Shown here: one piece after another, positions 22,184 through 30,898 of the stretch
Numbering within the stretch: position 1 is the stretch's first letter
Layout of the letters: every line of letters starts with the position of its first letter
Assembly: GCA_022796015.1 (NCBI GenBank)
Contig: JAAWHU010000022.1
Location: 1 to 45,718, forward strand
Direction: 5' to 3'
From: Hungatella sp.
Lineage (GTDB): Bacteria; Bacillota; Clostridia; Lachnospirales; Lachnospiraceae
DNA length: 45,718 nt
Notes under the pieces: model-generated
Database searches by the model: none
Told to the model about the DNA's origin: nothing
Seen by the model: the letters and a program-made list of their open reading frames with translations, nothing else
Program-made: the position numbers and the translations under genes

Positions 22184-23611
22184 ATGGACAACACAAAAGA
22201 AGGGGCGGCAAAAAAGAAATTTAACTTTTCGGAATTAAAAGTGCCCCACACCTATGTTATTATTTTCTGCATTATTATTGCAGCGGCAATTCTGACGCAT
22301 TTGATTCCATCCGGTACTTATGACAGGTATGAAAATGCCAATGGGACTACGGTGGTAGACCCTATGTCTTTCCATGAGGTAGAGGCCCCGGCAGCAGGCA
22401 TTATGGATGTGCTAAATGCGGCGCCCAAGGGCATGAAGGCGGCGGCAGGACTGATTTTCTTCGTATTTATTATTGGAGGAACTTTTCAGATCATCAATGG
22501 TACGGGAGCCATCGACCTTCTGATCGGCAAGCTGATCCGCTCCTTAAAGGGGAAGGAACAGTGGATTATTCCCATATTTTTATGTGTATTTTCCTTGGGC
22601 GGCGCACTGATGGGAATGTCCAACGAGGTGCTGGCCTTTGTGCCTATTGGAATTGTCGTGGCCAGAAAGGCAGGCTTTGACGCGGCCATTGGGACTGCCA
22701 TGGTGACTTTGGGGGCGGCGGCAGGCTTCTGCGGGGGAACCATGAATCCTTTTAATGTAGGTATTGCTCAGGGCATCGCCGAGCTTCCTATTTATTCCGG
22801 CCTTGGATACCGTCTGATCATTCATGTGACATTTCTGGCTATTGCCAGCGTTTACATGATGCGCTATGCCGCAAAGGTGAAGGCGGATCCTACAAAGAGT
22901 ATTGTGTACAACCTGGAAAAAGAAGCGTCCTTAGAGGATGTGGGGCCGGATACGGAGACGGTATCCCTCCGCCATTATCTGGTTCTTGGAGTATTTGCCC
23001 TTGGTCTTGCCTGGATCGTGTGGGGGGTAATCACACATGAGTGGGGCACCGACGAGATGCAGCCAATCTTTATTGCCATCGGTATTGCGGGAGGTCTGGT
23101 AGGAGGGCTGGCGCCCAGCCAGATTGCCAGAGAATTTGTCAACGGAGCCAAGGCTCTTGCCTTTGGAGCCCTGGTTATCGGTATTGCAAGGGGTATTCTT
23201 ATTGTCCTTCAAAACGGCATGATTCTGGACACCATCGTATATTCCTTCGGCAATTTTCTTCAGAAGCTGCCTCCGGCATTTGCCCCTCTGGGGATGTATC
23301 TTGTCCATATTATTTTAAATGTATTTATCCCTTCCGGCTCCGGTCAGGCTGCTGCTACCATGCCTTTGTTTGTGCCCCTGGCCGATGTTACAGGCGTTAC
23401 AAGACAGGTTGCGGTTCTGGCATTCCAGCTGGGTGATGGCATTACCAACTCCATAAACCCCACTTCATCCAATATGAACGCATATCTGGGGCTTTCTAAG
23501 ATTCAGTATGCGCAGTGGGTACGGTTTGCCGGCCCCATTCTGGGGACCTGGATTGCGGCAGGCGGGGTGTTTATTGTTATCGGATATTTTATGAATTACG
23601 GGCCCTTTTAG
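22184..23611 (+). CDS. YfcC family (C4-dicarboxylate carrier-like) transporter
   Basis: 475 residues with ten or more hydrophobic segments. After a charged N-terminus, VPHTYVIIFCIIIAAAILTH and LIPSGTYDR give the YfcC/DcuC-like opening; GALMGMSNEVLAFVPIGI and GAAAGFCGGTMNPFNVGIAQ are family motifs, repeated in inverted topology as LNVFIPSGSGQAAATMPL and GDGITNSINPTSSNM. Relatives carry C4-dicarboxylates, arginine/ornithine or short peptides. ATG 22184 follows AAGGAGAAGGAG. The next gene is an M20 peptidase, so the cargo may be an acylated amino acid, p-aminobenzoyl-glutamate or a dipeptide that is then hydrolysed; this rests on position. A MITE end lies just after the stop. Confidence 0.9.
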   Translation: MDNTKEGAAKKKFNFSELKVPHTYVIIFCIIIAAAILTHLIPSGTYDRYENANGTTVVDPMSFHEVEAPAAGIMDVLNAAPKGMKAAAGLIFFVFIIGGTFQIINGTGAIDLLIGKLIRSLKGKEQWIIPIFLCVFSLGGALMGMSNEVLAFVPIGIVVARKAGFDAAIGTAMVTLGAAAGFCGGTMNPFNVGIAQGIAELPIYSGLGYRLIIHVTFLAIASVYMMRYAAKVKADPTKSIVYNLEKEASLEDVGPDTETVSLRHYLVLGVFALGLAWIVWGVITHEWGTDEMQPIFIAIGIAGGLVGGLAPSQIAREFVNGAKALAFGALVIGIARGILIVLQNGMILDTIVYSFGNFLQKLPPAFAPLGMYLVHIILNVFIPSGSGQAAATMPLFVPLADVTGVTRQVAVLAFQLGDGITNSINPTSSNMNAYLGLSKIQYAQWVRFAGPILGTWIAAGGVFIVIGYFMNYGPF

Positions 23612-23633
23612 GACATTTCAGATTGACGTTAGA

Positions 23634-23671
23634 GAATATTCAGCCAAGTTTTGGGTTTCGCAACTACCTAA
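23634..23671 (+). mobile_element. solo end of the MITE-like element
   Basis: 38 bp running from GAATATTC to CCTAA with TTTCGCAACTACCTAA at its outer edge, matching the right end of copy 2 (TTTCGCAATTACCTAA) and the inner GAATATTCAG of copy 1. The rest of the element is absent, so this is a relic of a deleted copy. It ends 26 bp before the start of the M20 gene. Confidence 0.65.
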
Positions 23672-23697
23672 TGATAATAAGAGAGGAGAGAGGAAAC

Positions 23698-24888
23698 GTG
23701 GGAGAGGATCGGAGAAAGGAAGCATTGCTGCAGAGGGTTGAGGAGACGAAGAATATATGGATCTCTATGGCGGATGAGATTTTTGATCATCCGGAGGCTG
23801 GGCTTGAGGAGCGGTTTGCCTGTGAACTTCTGGTAAACTGCCTGAAGGACCATGGATTTCAGGTAGAAACTGGGATTGGGGGAATGGAGACCGCCTTTCG
23901 GGCAGAGTATGTAAACGGGAAGGGAGGGCCGGTCATGGGGCTTCTGTGTGAGTATGATGCCCTGGAGGGAATAGGCCATGCCTGCGGCCATCACATGCAG
24001 GGGCCATCCTGCGTTGCTGCTGCCGTGGCACTAAAGGAATGCTTAAAGGATATGGATTATGGCCTTGTGGTTTACGGGACGCCGGCGGAGGAGACCGTGG
24101 GCGGAAAGATTCTGATGAAGGAGAGAGGATGCTTTAAGGATATTGATGTGGCTCTCATGATGCATCCCAGCCCGACTACAACCACGGATGTGAAATGTAT
24201 GGCCTTGGCTACCTTTGAGGTGGAATTCCACGGCAGGACGGCCCATGCGGCCATGAACCCGGAGAAAGGGCGGAGCGGGCTGGATGCCATTATGCTGGCA
24301 GCCCACGGAATCGAGTGTCTGAGAGAGCATGTTCTGGAGGATACCAGAATGCACTATACCATCCTGGATGTGGGCGGCCCCAGCAACGTGGTTCAGGCCA
24401 ATACGAAGATGGAGGTCTGCATGAGAAGCTATAACACGGCATATGTGGAGCATGTGGCGGAGCGGGTGAAGAAGATCATAGAGGGCGCCGCCCTCATGAC
24501 AGAGACAGAATTTGAGATTCACGAGAAGCCCTTTTTCCAGGCAAAAATCCCGGTGCTTTCTTTAAATGAAGTGCTTATGGACAATGCCAGAACCCTTGAA
24601 TGTCCCACCATCAGACCGCCGAGAGAAAAAACCGGTTCCACAGATTTCGGTAATGTGATGTATGACCTGCCTGGTTCCTGTATCCGTATCGCCTTTGTGC
24701 CCGAGGGAACCTCCGCCCATTCGGAAGAATATCTGAAAGCCGGGAAATCAAAAGAGGCTCATGCCGGAACCATCCTTGCGGCAAAGGTTCTTGCAGGCGC
24801 CTGCTATGATCTGATTACGGAACCGGAGCAGCTCAACAAGGTTAAACATGAATTTCAGGAGAAAAAGGCAGCTCTCAGCAGCTTATAA
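23698..24888 (+). CDS. M20 family metallopeptidase / amidohydrolase (AbgB-like)
   Basis: 396 residues. The di-metal site is visible: CEYDALEGIGHACGHH at about 84-99, the catalytic GTPAEET near 127-133 and MMHPSP near 155. The dimerisation domain (FHGRTAHAAMNPEKGRSGLDA) and the C-terminal REKTGSTDFGNVMYDLPGS follow. The layout fits AbgB/AmhX-type amidohydrolases that release an acid from an amide-linked amino acid. The start is read as GTG 23698, preceded by AGAGGAGAGAGG; the in-frame ATG at 23671 is at the edge of the MITE relic and has no ribosome site. It is co-transcribed with the YfcC transporter and ended by a strong terminator. Confidence 0.88.
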   Translation: MGEDRRKEALLQRVEETKNIWISMADEIFDHPEAGLEERFACELLVNCLKDHGFQVETGIGGMETAFRAEYVNGKGGPVMGLLCEYDALEGIGHACGHHMQGPSCVAAAVALKECLKDMDYGLVVYGTPAEETVGGKILMKERGCFKDIDVALMMHPSPTTTTDVKCMALATFEVEFHGRTAHAAMNPEKGRSGLDAIMLAAHGIECLREHVLEDTRMHYTILDVGGPSNVVQANTKMEVCMRSYNTAYVEHVAERVKKIIEGAALMTETEFEIHEKPFFQAKIPVLSLNEVLMDNARTLECPTIRPPREKTGSTDFGNVMYDLPGSCIRIAFVPEGTSAHSEEYLKAGKSKEAHAGTILAAKVLAGACYDLITEPEQLNKVKHEFQEKKAALSSL

Positions 24889-24893
24889 TAGGA

Positions 24894-24933
24894 AAACAAA
24901 AATGCGTCCCCGGCAGGGGGCGCATCTTTGTTT
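24894..24933 (+). terminator. intrinsic terminator after the M20 gene
   Basis: An 18-bp stem with one mismatch and one G-U pair: AAACAAAAATGCGTCCCC pairs with GGGGGCGCATCTTTGTTT around the tetraloop-like CGGCA region. The T-rich right arm serves as the U-tract; it could act on both strands. Confidence 0.85.
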
Positions 24934-25074
24934 AATCAAAGTACGGTGTAGCAATTTCTTCATCTTACATAAATAACTTATATCCGTCAGAATATTCTCC
25001 TTGGGATGAACGCCCGGACCCGGCCAGACCATAAGTATATATAGAATTAGGAAAGGTACACGTTAACTAGATGA

Positions 25075-25275
25075 TTATAATTTGGTTACGTTGGTAGCCT
25101 GCGGTCCCTTGGCGCCCTCAATAACGTCAAACTCAACAGCAGCGCCTTCGTCCAGTGACTTATAGCCGTCCATGTTCAGACCTGAGTAGTGAACGAATAC
25201 GTCGTTACCTTCCTCATCACAGATGAAGCCGTAACCCTTCTGATTGTTGAACCACTTTACTGTACCCTTGCTCAT
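25075..25275 (-). CDS. cold-shock protein, CspA family
   Basis: 66 residues, the exact length of a single cold-shock domain. RNP1 (KGYGFI) and RNP2 (VFVHYSGL, usual VFVHFSAI) are in place after [12 protein letters not shown]; the C-terminus [13 protein letters not shown] is typical. It binds single-stranded RNA and DNA and melts RNA secondary structure. The start is ATG 25275, eight bases after GGAGG; an in-frame upstream ATG at 25323 lies in the leader and would add a non-family extension. It is a single gene with its own promoter and a leader able to form two alternative hairpins. RNP2 has Tyr in place of Phe and Gly in place of Ala. Confidence 0.95.
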   Translation of the reverse strand: MSKGTVKWFNNQKGYGFICDEEGNDVFVHYSGLNMDGYKSLDEGAAVEFDVIEGAKGPQATNVTKL

Positions 25276-25338
25276 GATGTAATACCTCCAAGTTAAATAT
25301 AAAAATAATAGTTTTGGCTGCAAAACTATTTTGCAACT
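25276..25338 (-). promoter_or_regulatory. cold-shock gene leader with two mutually exclusive hairpins
   Basis: In the minus-strand RNA, hairpin A is TGCAAAA-TAG-TTTTGCA (25335-25319). Hairpin B is AATAGTTTTG-CAGC-CAAAACTATT (25330-25307), ten perfect pairs. The two share TAGTTTTGCA, so only one can form. An AT-rich stretch and the GGAGG ribosome site follow, unpaired in either form. Confidence 0.55.
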
Positions 25339-25344
25339 GTCCTA

Positions 25345-25373
25345 AGAATAGCATAATTGGGAATCAGTGTCAA
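25345..25373 (-). promoter_or_regulatory. minus-strand promoter of the cold-shock gene
   Basis: On the minus strand: TTGACA (25373-25368), a 17-bp spacer, and TATTCT (25350-25345). Confidence 0.7.
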
Positions 25374-25460
25374 ATGGTTTTATGCCATAAATACAAGTAT
25401 TTCCATAGTTTTTTCGGGGAAGGCAATGGGGCGGCCCCGCTACCGTTCACGGGAACATCC

Positions 25461-25489
25461 TTTACACCTTCATGGGAATCAATTATAAT
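25461..25489 (+). promoter_or_regulatory. sigma-A-type promoter of the DUF5662-EamA operon
   Basis: TTTACA at 25461-25466, a 17-bp spacer, and TATAAT at 25484-25489. The in-frame ATG at 25472 falls inside this spacer, which supports ATG 25523 as the start of the next gene. Confidence 0.7.
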
Positions 25490-25522
25490 GGTCTGAGACA
25501 GAAAGGGAAGGGTGATAAGAGC

Positions 25523-26101
25523 ATGATAAAACCGCAGAATATAGGCAGTCATTTCAGGACCATTACAGAACATAAGATGCTGGTGATGAAGTATTGCTTT
25601 CAGGTGGGACTGTACCGTCAGGGACTGCTTCATGATTTGTCAAAATACAGTGCGGAGGAATTTTGGAGCGGGGTCTATTACTATCAGGGCAGCAGGAGCC
25701 CCCATGCCGCAGCCAGGGAGATTCACGGATTTTCCAAAGCCTGGCTTCATCACAAGGGGCGCAACAAGCACCACTTTGAATACTGGATTGACTATACGGT
25801 GAACAAAGAGGAAGGATTGGCGGGGCACAAGATGCCTCTCAAATATGTGATTGAGATGGTCATGGACCGGATTGCAGCCAGCAAGGTGTATAAGGGAAAG
25901 GAATATACATCCAGAAGTCCTTTGGAGTACTATGAAAGAGAAAAACCATATATTCTTCTTCATTCCGAGACAAGGGCCCTTCTTGAAAGGCTTTTGCATA
26001 TGCTTGCCGAGAAAGGGGAGAAGAGAACCTTTGCCTATATCCGAGGACTGCTGAGAAAAGAAAGCTGTGGAGGAACAAGGATTGGAACCACAGGCAAATA
26101 A
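25523..26101 (+). CDS. DUF5662 family protein
   Basis: 192 residues. The sequence matches my memory of DUF5662: SHFRTITEHKMLVMKYCFQ, GLYRQGLLHDLSKYSAEEF, and the conserved WLHHKGRNKHHFEYWIDY at about residues 88-105, then PLKYVIEMVMDRIAASKVYKG and LEYYEREKPYILLH. The His/Asp pairs (HDLSKY, HHKGRNKHH) suggest a metal-binding HD-like helical fold, but no activity is known. The start is ATG 25523 with GGGTGA upstream; an upstream ATG lies within the promoter. The 3' end overlaps the EamA-type gene by about 20-35 bases, so the two are coupled. Confidence 0.8.
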   Translation: MIKPQNIGSHFRTITEHKMLVMKYCFQVGLYRQGLLHDLSKYSAEEFWSGVYYYQGSRSPHAAAREIHGFSKAWLHHKGRNKHHFEYWIDYTVNKEEGLAGHKMPLKYVIEMVMDRIAASKVYKGKEYTSRSPLEYYEREKPYILLHSETRALLERLLHMLAEKGEKRTFAYIRGLLRKESCGGTRIGTTGK

Positions 26102-26972
26102 AAAAGCATCCTATATTATGTTGATTTCCTCTATGCTCATTGTAGGCACCATCGGTATTTTCCGGCGATACATCCCCCTGTCCTCAGCGCTGTTAGCCTT
26201 TTTTCGGGGAGTGATCGGAGGGACTGTACTGTGCATATTTGCGGCAGTGGGGAAGAGGGGACACTGGCAGAGCATAGAAAGGAAAAAGCTGTTGTTCCTT
26301 GTGGTAAGCGGTGCATTTTTAGGAATCAACTGGATCCTGCTCTTTGAGGCCTACAACTACACCACCATTGCAAAGGCCACCCTCTGCTATTATTTACAGC
26401 CCACCATTGTGCTGCTTTTGTCGCCTCTGCTCTTTAATGAGAGGCTTACTGCGAAAAAAATGATTTGTGCGGCCAGTGCCCTTGCCGGAATGATCCTTGT
26501 GTCCGGCGCAGCGGGAGGAGGCCCTTCCCAGCTCCATGAGATAAGAGGAATTGTATTTGGTCTCGGCGCTGCCTGTTTTTACAGCGCAGTGGTTATACTC
26601 AACAAGAAGATGGGCCATGTGCCGCTCTATGAAAAGACCATAGTCCAGCTCTTTTCGGCGGCAGTTATCCTTATCCCATATCTTCTTGCAGTGGGGGATC
26701 CGGGCAGCATTGTATTCGATGCGGATATGATAATCCTGCTTTTGATTGTAGGCGTGATCTACACAGGGGTTGTCTATGGGCTTTATTTTGGGAGTATGGA
26801 TGGGCTGAGGGCTCAGACGATTTCTATGCTCAGCTATCTGGAACCCATGGTGGCCATGGCAGTGTCTGCCTTTGTTCTTCGGGAGCCCCTGAGCACAGGT
26901 GGTATTATGGGGGCAGTGATGATTCTTGGTTCGGCTCTGGTCAGTGAATATGAGCCTGGGCCAAAGGAGTAA
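26082..26972 (+). CDS. EamA/DMT-superfamily transporter
   Basis: About 296 residues with ten hydrophobic segments in the two-EamA-domain layout: FRRYIPLSSALLAFFRGVIG and INWILLFEAYNYTTIAKATL in the first half, GIVFGLGAACFYSAVVILNK and ISMLSYLEPMVAMAVSAF in the second. The repeat of the YLQP / YLEPM motif in each half is typical. It probably exports a small metabolite or amino acid. The start is unclear: TTG 26082 has GGAGG eight bases upstream, while GTG 26067 would have no good site; both lie inside the DUF5662 gene. It is co-transcribed with that gene. Confidence 0.87.
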   Translation: MEPQANKKASYIMLISSMLIVGTIGIFRRYIPLSSALLAFFRGVIGGTVLCIFAAVGKRGHWQSIERKKLLFLVVSGAFLGINWILLFEAYNYTTIAKATLCYYLQPTIVLLLSPLLFNERLTAKKMICAASALAGMILVSGAAGGGPSQLHEIRGIVFGLGAACFYSAVVILNKKMGHVPLYEKTIVQLFSAAVILIPYLLAVGDPGSIVFDADMIILLLIVGVIYTGVVYGLYFGSMDGLRAQTISMLSYLEPMVAMAVSAFVLREPLSTGGIMGAVMILGSALVSEYEPGPKE

Positions 26973-27097
26973 AGTTTGAAAGCGACAGTATTTCTGAGGA
27001 AGACCTGAGGAGGTTTCGTGCTTATGAGGCCGCCGTCAGGAAGCACATGAGTGTAGAAGAATTTCAGCGAAGGATTCAAGAATTAAAATTGGTTTAA
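26954..27097 (+). other. short open stretch without a start codon; possible gene remnant
   Basis: Between the EamA and TepA genes there is a 47-codon open frame ending with TAA at 27095. It reads as sensible charged protein (ISEEDLRRFRAYEAAVRK, then MSVEEFQRRIQELKLV) but has no ATG, GTG or TTG near its 5' end; the only ATG (27047) would give 16 residues. I take it as the tail of a broken gene, or chance. Confidence 0.3.
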
Positions 27098-27165
27098 AGG
27101 GTATAAAAACCGGCTTTCTGCCGCAAAATGACAAGGAAAGAACATCGTTGCAAAGGAGCCGGCAT

Positions 27166-27873
27166 ATGAACCGTGATGAAAAGAAGCAGGAAAAAGAGAT
27201 AGAAGAAAAAAATGATACCAAGATAGAAGAATACGGGCAGATGACCTTGGAGGACAATAAAAAGCATCAGAAGATCCATCTACTGTCCATTATCGGAGAG
27301 GTGGAAGGTCATGAGAACGCGCCGGGAACCAGCAAGACTACGAAGTATGACCATGTGCTGCCTCAGCTGGCTGCCCTGGAGGATAACCAGGAGGTGGAGG
27401 GGATGCTGGTGCTTCTCAATACCTCCGGCGGTGATGTGGACGCGGGCCTGGCCATAGCGGAGATGATATCGTCTCTGTCCATGCCCACGGTGTCATTAGT
27501 CCTGGGAGGAAGCCATTCCATCGGAGTCCCCCTTGCGGTGTCCACAGACTATTCTTTTATTGTGCCTACGGGAACCATGATGGTCCATCCTGTGCGCATG
27601 ACAGGGATGGTTATCGGCGCCGCCCAGACCTATGAATATTTTGAGATGATTCAGGATCGGATCTTAAGCTTTGTATCGGGCCACTCCAAGATTGCTTATG
27701 ATCGGATTAAACGTCTGATGCTGAATACCGAGATGCTCACCAGAGACTTAGGGACTGTCCTGGTGGGAAAGGAGGCTGTGGATCAGGGGCTTATCAATGA
27801 AGTAGGAGGAATCAAGGAGGCGCTTTCAAAGCTTCATGAGATGATCGAAAAGAAGAAAGAGGACTCCCTTTAA
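27166..27873 (+). CDS. tepA: ClpP-like serine protease, translocation-enhancing protein TepA
   Basis: 235 residues of the ClpP/crotonase fold. After a charged N-terminus, HLLSIIGEVEGHE and VLLNTSGGDVDAGLAIAEMI give the oxyanion-hole region. The nucleophile is probably Ser in GGSHSIGVPLAV, and the His is in MMVHPVRM, matching the ClpP Ser and His positions; GKEAVDQGLINEVGG closes the domain. The start is ATG 27166, eight bases after AAAGGAG. In Bacillus, TepA (YmfB) lies directly before spoIIIE/ftsK, and the same order here supports the name. It was reported to aid protein export in B. subtilis; a role beyond that is uncertain. Confidence 0.82.
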   Translation: MNRDEKKQEKEIEEKNDTKIEEYGQMTLEDNKKHQKIHLLSIIGEVEGHENAPGTSKTTKYDHVLPQLAALEDNQEVEGMLVLLNTSGGDVDAGLAIAEMISSLSMPTVSLVLGGSHSIGVPLAVSTDYSFIVPTGTMMVHPVRMTGMVIGAAQTYEYFEMIQDRILSFVSGHSKIAYDRIKRLMLNTEMLTRDLGTVLVGKEAVDQGLINEVGGIKEALSKLHEMIEKKKEDSL

Positions 27874-27913
27874 CAACAGGAGCCGCCGCATAGGGCCTGT
27901 AAGTTTCCTGCTC

Positions 27914-27942
27914 TTGCAATTTCCATTTTTTTTTTGTATACT
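27914..27942 (+). promoter_or_regulatory. sigma-A-type promoter of ftsK
   Basis: TTGCAA at 27914-27919, a T-rich 17-bp spacer, and TATACT at 27937-27942; 34 bp before the GTG at 27977. Confidence 0.55.
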
Positions 27943-27976
27943 ATCCTCATTGGCAATATAAGGAGGCAAAAAACTG

Positions 27977-30868
27977 GTGGCAGGAACATCAAAAAATAAA
28001 AAGACAACCACAAAAAAGGCGGCTTCATCAAAAGCAAAAAAAACGTCTCAGACCAGGAGACAGGAACCGGAGACAGGATTTATTCGGGGAGAAGTGCTGT
28101 TGATTGCCTCTTTTGCAGTGGCGGTCTTGTTGTTTTTAAGTAATTTTCATTTATGCGGTGTGGCAGGAGATTATCTGAGAAAGGTGCAACTGGGAATCTT
28201 TGGAATGATAGGTTTTGTTGCACCTGTTCTTTTGTTTGTAGGCACCTGCTTTGCCATGTCCAATCAGGGCAATCCCATTGCGTCCTTAAAGATGGCAGCG
28301 GCACTTGCCGGTACGGCAGTGCTGTGCGGCATAGCAGAGATGGTGTTCGGAGGCGGATTCAAGGAGGGCCAGAAGATTCTGGATGCCTTTATCCGGTCTT
28401 CCGAGAAAGGAACAGGCGGAGGCGTGATCGGAGGGCTTCTGGCCCAGGGCCTGGGTTCTGTACTTGGCGTGGTGGGAACATATCTGGTGCTTTTAGTGAT
28501 CTTTATAATCTGCTGTGTCTGCGTGACGGAGAAGTCCCTGGTGGCGGTGGTAAAGAGGGGGAGTAAAAAGGCTTACCGGTATGCCAAGGAGGATGCGGAC
28601 CGCCGCAGAGAGATTCATGAGGAGAGGAAAGAAGAGCGAAGGCGGCTGCGGGAAGAGCAGCGGGTGCGGGGAGTCAACTTAAATTCTACCAGGCTGGGAT
28701 ATGAAGAAGAGGATATGGAGAATTACGGACAGGCAGAATATGCGGACGACAATTCCCGGGAGTACACCGACGCCGGATATGGATACGAGGATGGATATGA
28801 AGGTGCGGCGGCCGAAGAAGAGCCGGGATTCTATGGGGAAGAGGATTACAGCCAGGTGATGAAAGCAGTTCCTGAGACTGCTTTAAAGGACATGCCCTAT
28901 GAAGAGAGGGAAGAGGACATGTTTAGAGGCAGCATCTCCATACCCCCCGAGTACATAGAGGAGGAAGACGACAGCGTACCCTTTGATGCCGATGATGTCA
29001 TAGCAGTGCAGGAGGCATTAAGAGACGCATGGCAGCAGGCAGCCGATGAGGCTGTGGCAGAGAATGATGGATGGGGAGAAGTGTATGCTCAGGAAGACGA
29101 CAGCCGGCCTGCAGAGCCCTATGAGGAACAAGTCAGCCAGAGCCATGTAAACCAGGGTTCTCTCTTTGACAGAGACCTTTCCTCCCTCAGGAAGGATGTT
29201 CAGAAAGCAGAGGAGGAACCCCTTCCCTCCACGGAGATCATGGATGATTTTCAGATACAAGAGGAGACCAAGAGGGTGGTCACCACAACAGGCAAGATCA
29301 TAGAGAGCGATACGGAGGCTTTGAAAAAGAAGCTGGAATCCAGGCGTCAGGAAGCTCGGGAGGAGTCAGGGACCGTCATTCCCGCGCCTAAGATCCCGGC
29401 AGTGAAAAAGGAATACAAGTTCCCTCCCGTAACCTTGTTAAAGCGGGGAAACCGGCCGGCGGGCGCTTACCAGGAACAGGAATATAAGGATACTGCCATA
29501 AAGCTTCAGCAGACCTTAAGAAACTTTGGAGTAGGAGTTACCGTAACCAACATCAGCTGCGGCCCTGCGGTAACCAGATACGAGCTTCACCCGGAGCAGG
29601 GGGTGAAGGTAAGCAAGATCGTAGGCCTGGCAGATGATATTAAGCTGAGCCTGGCCGCGGCGGATATCCGCATCGAGGCACCCATACCGGGCAAATCCGC
29701 AGTGGGAATCGAGGTTCCCAACAAGGAGAACATTACCGTATATCTGAGGGAGATTTTCGAGGCGGAGGAGTTTAAGAAGGCGTCCTCCAAGCTGTCCTTT
29801 GCCGTGGGAAAAGATATCGGCGGCCAAGTGGTGGTGACGGACATTGCCAAGATGCCCCATCTGCTCATAGCCGGGGCCACAGGCTCCGGTAAATCCGTGT
29901 GTATCAATACCTTGATTATGAGTATCCTGTATAAAGCCAGCCCTGAGGACGTGAAGATGATTATGGTGGATCCCAAGGTAGTGGAATTAAGCGCCTACAA
30001 CGGGATTCCTCATCTGCTGATCCCCGTAGTGACGGATCCCAAGAAAGCCTCGGGGGCCCTGAACTGGGCTGTGGCGGAGATGATGAGCCGATATGATAAG
30101 TTTGCTCAGTACAATGTGAGAAACTTAAGCGGATATAATGCCAAGATCGAGGGGATTAAGGATATTGAGGATGAGAATAAGCCGGAGAAGATGCCTCAGA
30201 TTATTATTATTATCGATGAGCTTGCGGATCTGATGATGGTGTCTCCCGGGGAGGTGGAGGATGCCATCTGCCGTCTGGCACAGCTTGCCAGAGCAGCGGG
30301 AATCCATTTGGTTATTGCTACTCAGAGGCCGTCGGTCAATGTCATTACAGGCCTGATTAAGGCCAACGTGCCCTCCAGAATCGCATTTGCAGTATCCTCG
30401 GGAGTGGATTCCAGAACCATCATTGATATGTACGGGGCGGAGAAGCTGTTAGGCAAGGGCGACATGTTGTTTTACCCTTCCGGCGTGCCCAAACCCCAGA
30501 GAGTTCAGGGAGCATTCGTGTCGGACCAGGAGGTGGCGGAAGTTGTGGAATTCCTTACCTCCCAGGAGCTGGCCACGGAATATATGCCGGATATTGAAAG
30601 CCGGATTTCGGCTGTGGCCGCGCCGTCGGCGCCGGAGCAAAAGGGCAGCGGCAGGGACGAATATTTTGAACAGGCAGGCAAATTCATCATAGAAAAGGAG
30701 AAAGCCTCCATCGGCATGCTCCAGAGGATGTACAAGATCGGCTTCAACCGGGCGGCCCGGATTATGGATCAGCTGGCGGAAGCAGGCGTTGTAGGAGAGG
30801 AGGAGGGCACCAAGCCCAGAAAAGTGCTGATGACTATGGAGGAATTTGAAGCCCTGTTGTCACAGTAA
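27977..30868 (+). CDS. ftsK: DNA translocase FtsK/SpoIIIE
   Basis: 963 residues. A basic N-terminus ([17 protein letters not shown]) is followed by about four membrane segments between residues 38 and 185. A long acidic, Tyr/Glu-rich linker runs from about 215 to 480. The RecA-like motor follows with Walker A GATGSGKS near 635 and Walker [15 protein letters not shown] near 740. The gamma winged-helix domain that reads KOPS/SRS sites is at 895-960 ([20 protein letters not shown]). The protein pumps chromosomal DNA through the closing division or sporulation septum. The start is GTG 27977, ten bases after AAGGAGG. The linker sequence is variable in the family, so nothing there is odd. Confidence 0.96.
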   Translation: MAGTSKNKKTTTKKAASSKAKKTSQTRRQEPETGFIRGEVLLIASFAVAVLLFLSNFHLCGVAGDYLRKVQLGIFGMIGFVAPVLLFVGTCFAMSNQGNPIASLKMAAALAGTAVLCGIAEMVFGGGFKEGQKILDAFIRSSEKGTGGGVIGGLLAQGLGSVLGVVGTYLVLLVIFIICCVCVTEKSLVAVVKRGSKKAYRYAKEDADRRREIHEERKEERRRLREEQRVRGVNLNSTRLGYEEEDMENYGQAEYADDNSREYTDAGYGYEDGYEGAAAEEEPGFYGEEDYSQVMKAVPETALKDMPYEEREEDMFRGSISIPPEYIEEEDDSVPFDADDVIAVQEALRDAWQQAADEAVAENDGWGEVYAQEDDSRPAEPYEEQVSQSHVNQGSLFDRDLSSLRKDVQKAEEEPLPSTEIMDDFQIQEETKRVVTTTGKIIESDTEALKKKLESRRQEAREESGTVIPAPKIPAVKKEYKFPPVTLLKRGNRPAGAYQEQEYKDTAIKLQQTLRNFGVGVTVTNISCGPAVTRYELHPEQGVKVSKIVGLADDIKLSLAAADIRIEAPIPGKSAVGIEVPNKENITVYLREIFEAEEFKKASSKLSFAVGKDIGGQVVVTDIAKMPHLLIAGATGSGKSVCINTLIMSILYKASPEDVKMIMVDPKVVELSAYNGIPHLLIPVVTDPKKASGALNWAVAEMMSRYDKFAQYNVRNLSGYNAKIEGIKDIEDENKPEKMPQIIIIIDELADLMMVSPGEVEDAICRLAQLARAAGIHLVIATQRPSVNVITGLIKANVPSRIAFAVSSGVDSRTIIDMYGAEKLLGKGDMLFYPSGVPKPQRVQGAFVSDQEVAEVVEFLTSQELATEYMPDIESRISAVAAPSAPEQKGSGRDEYFEQAGKFIIEKEKASIGMLQRMYKIGFNRAARIMDQLAEAGVVGEEEGTKPRKVLMTMEEFEALLSQ

Positions 30869-30898
30869 ACAAGGAACCTAAGAAGGAGGATTATGTAC

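Noticed and set aside
24985-25010. TCAGAATATTCTCCTTGG downstream of the cold-shock gene, similar to the MITE inner end
   Set aside because: Only about 15-18 bases match (GTCAGAATA, TCTCC) with no flanking element sequence; it may be a decayed fragment, but chance cannot be excluded.
24934-25074. Gene or RNA in the gap between the M20 terminator and the cold-shock gene
   Set aside because: No open frame with a ribosome site, and no convincing hairpin or terminator for the cold-shock transcript.
26954-27097. A 47-codon gene between the EamA and tepA genes
   Set aside because: The frame has no usable start codon; the only ATG would give 16 residues. Listed only as a possible remnant.
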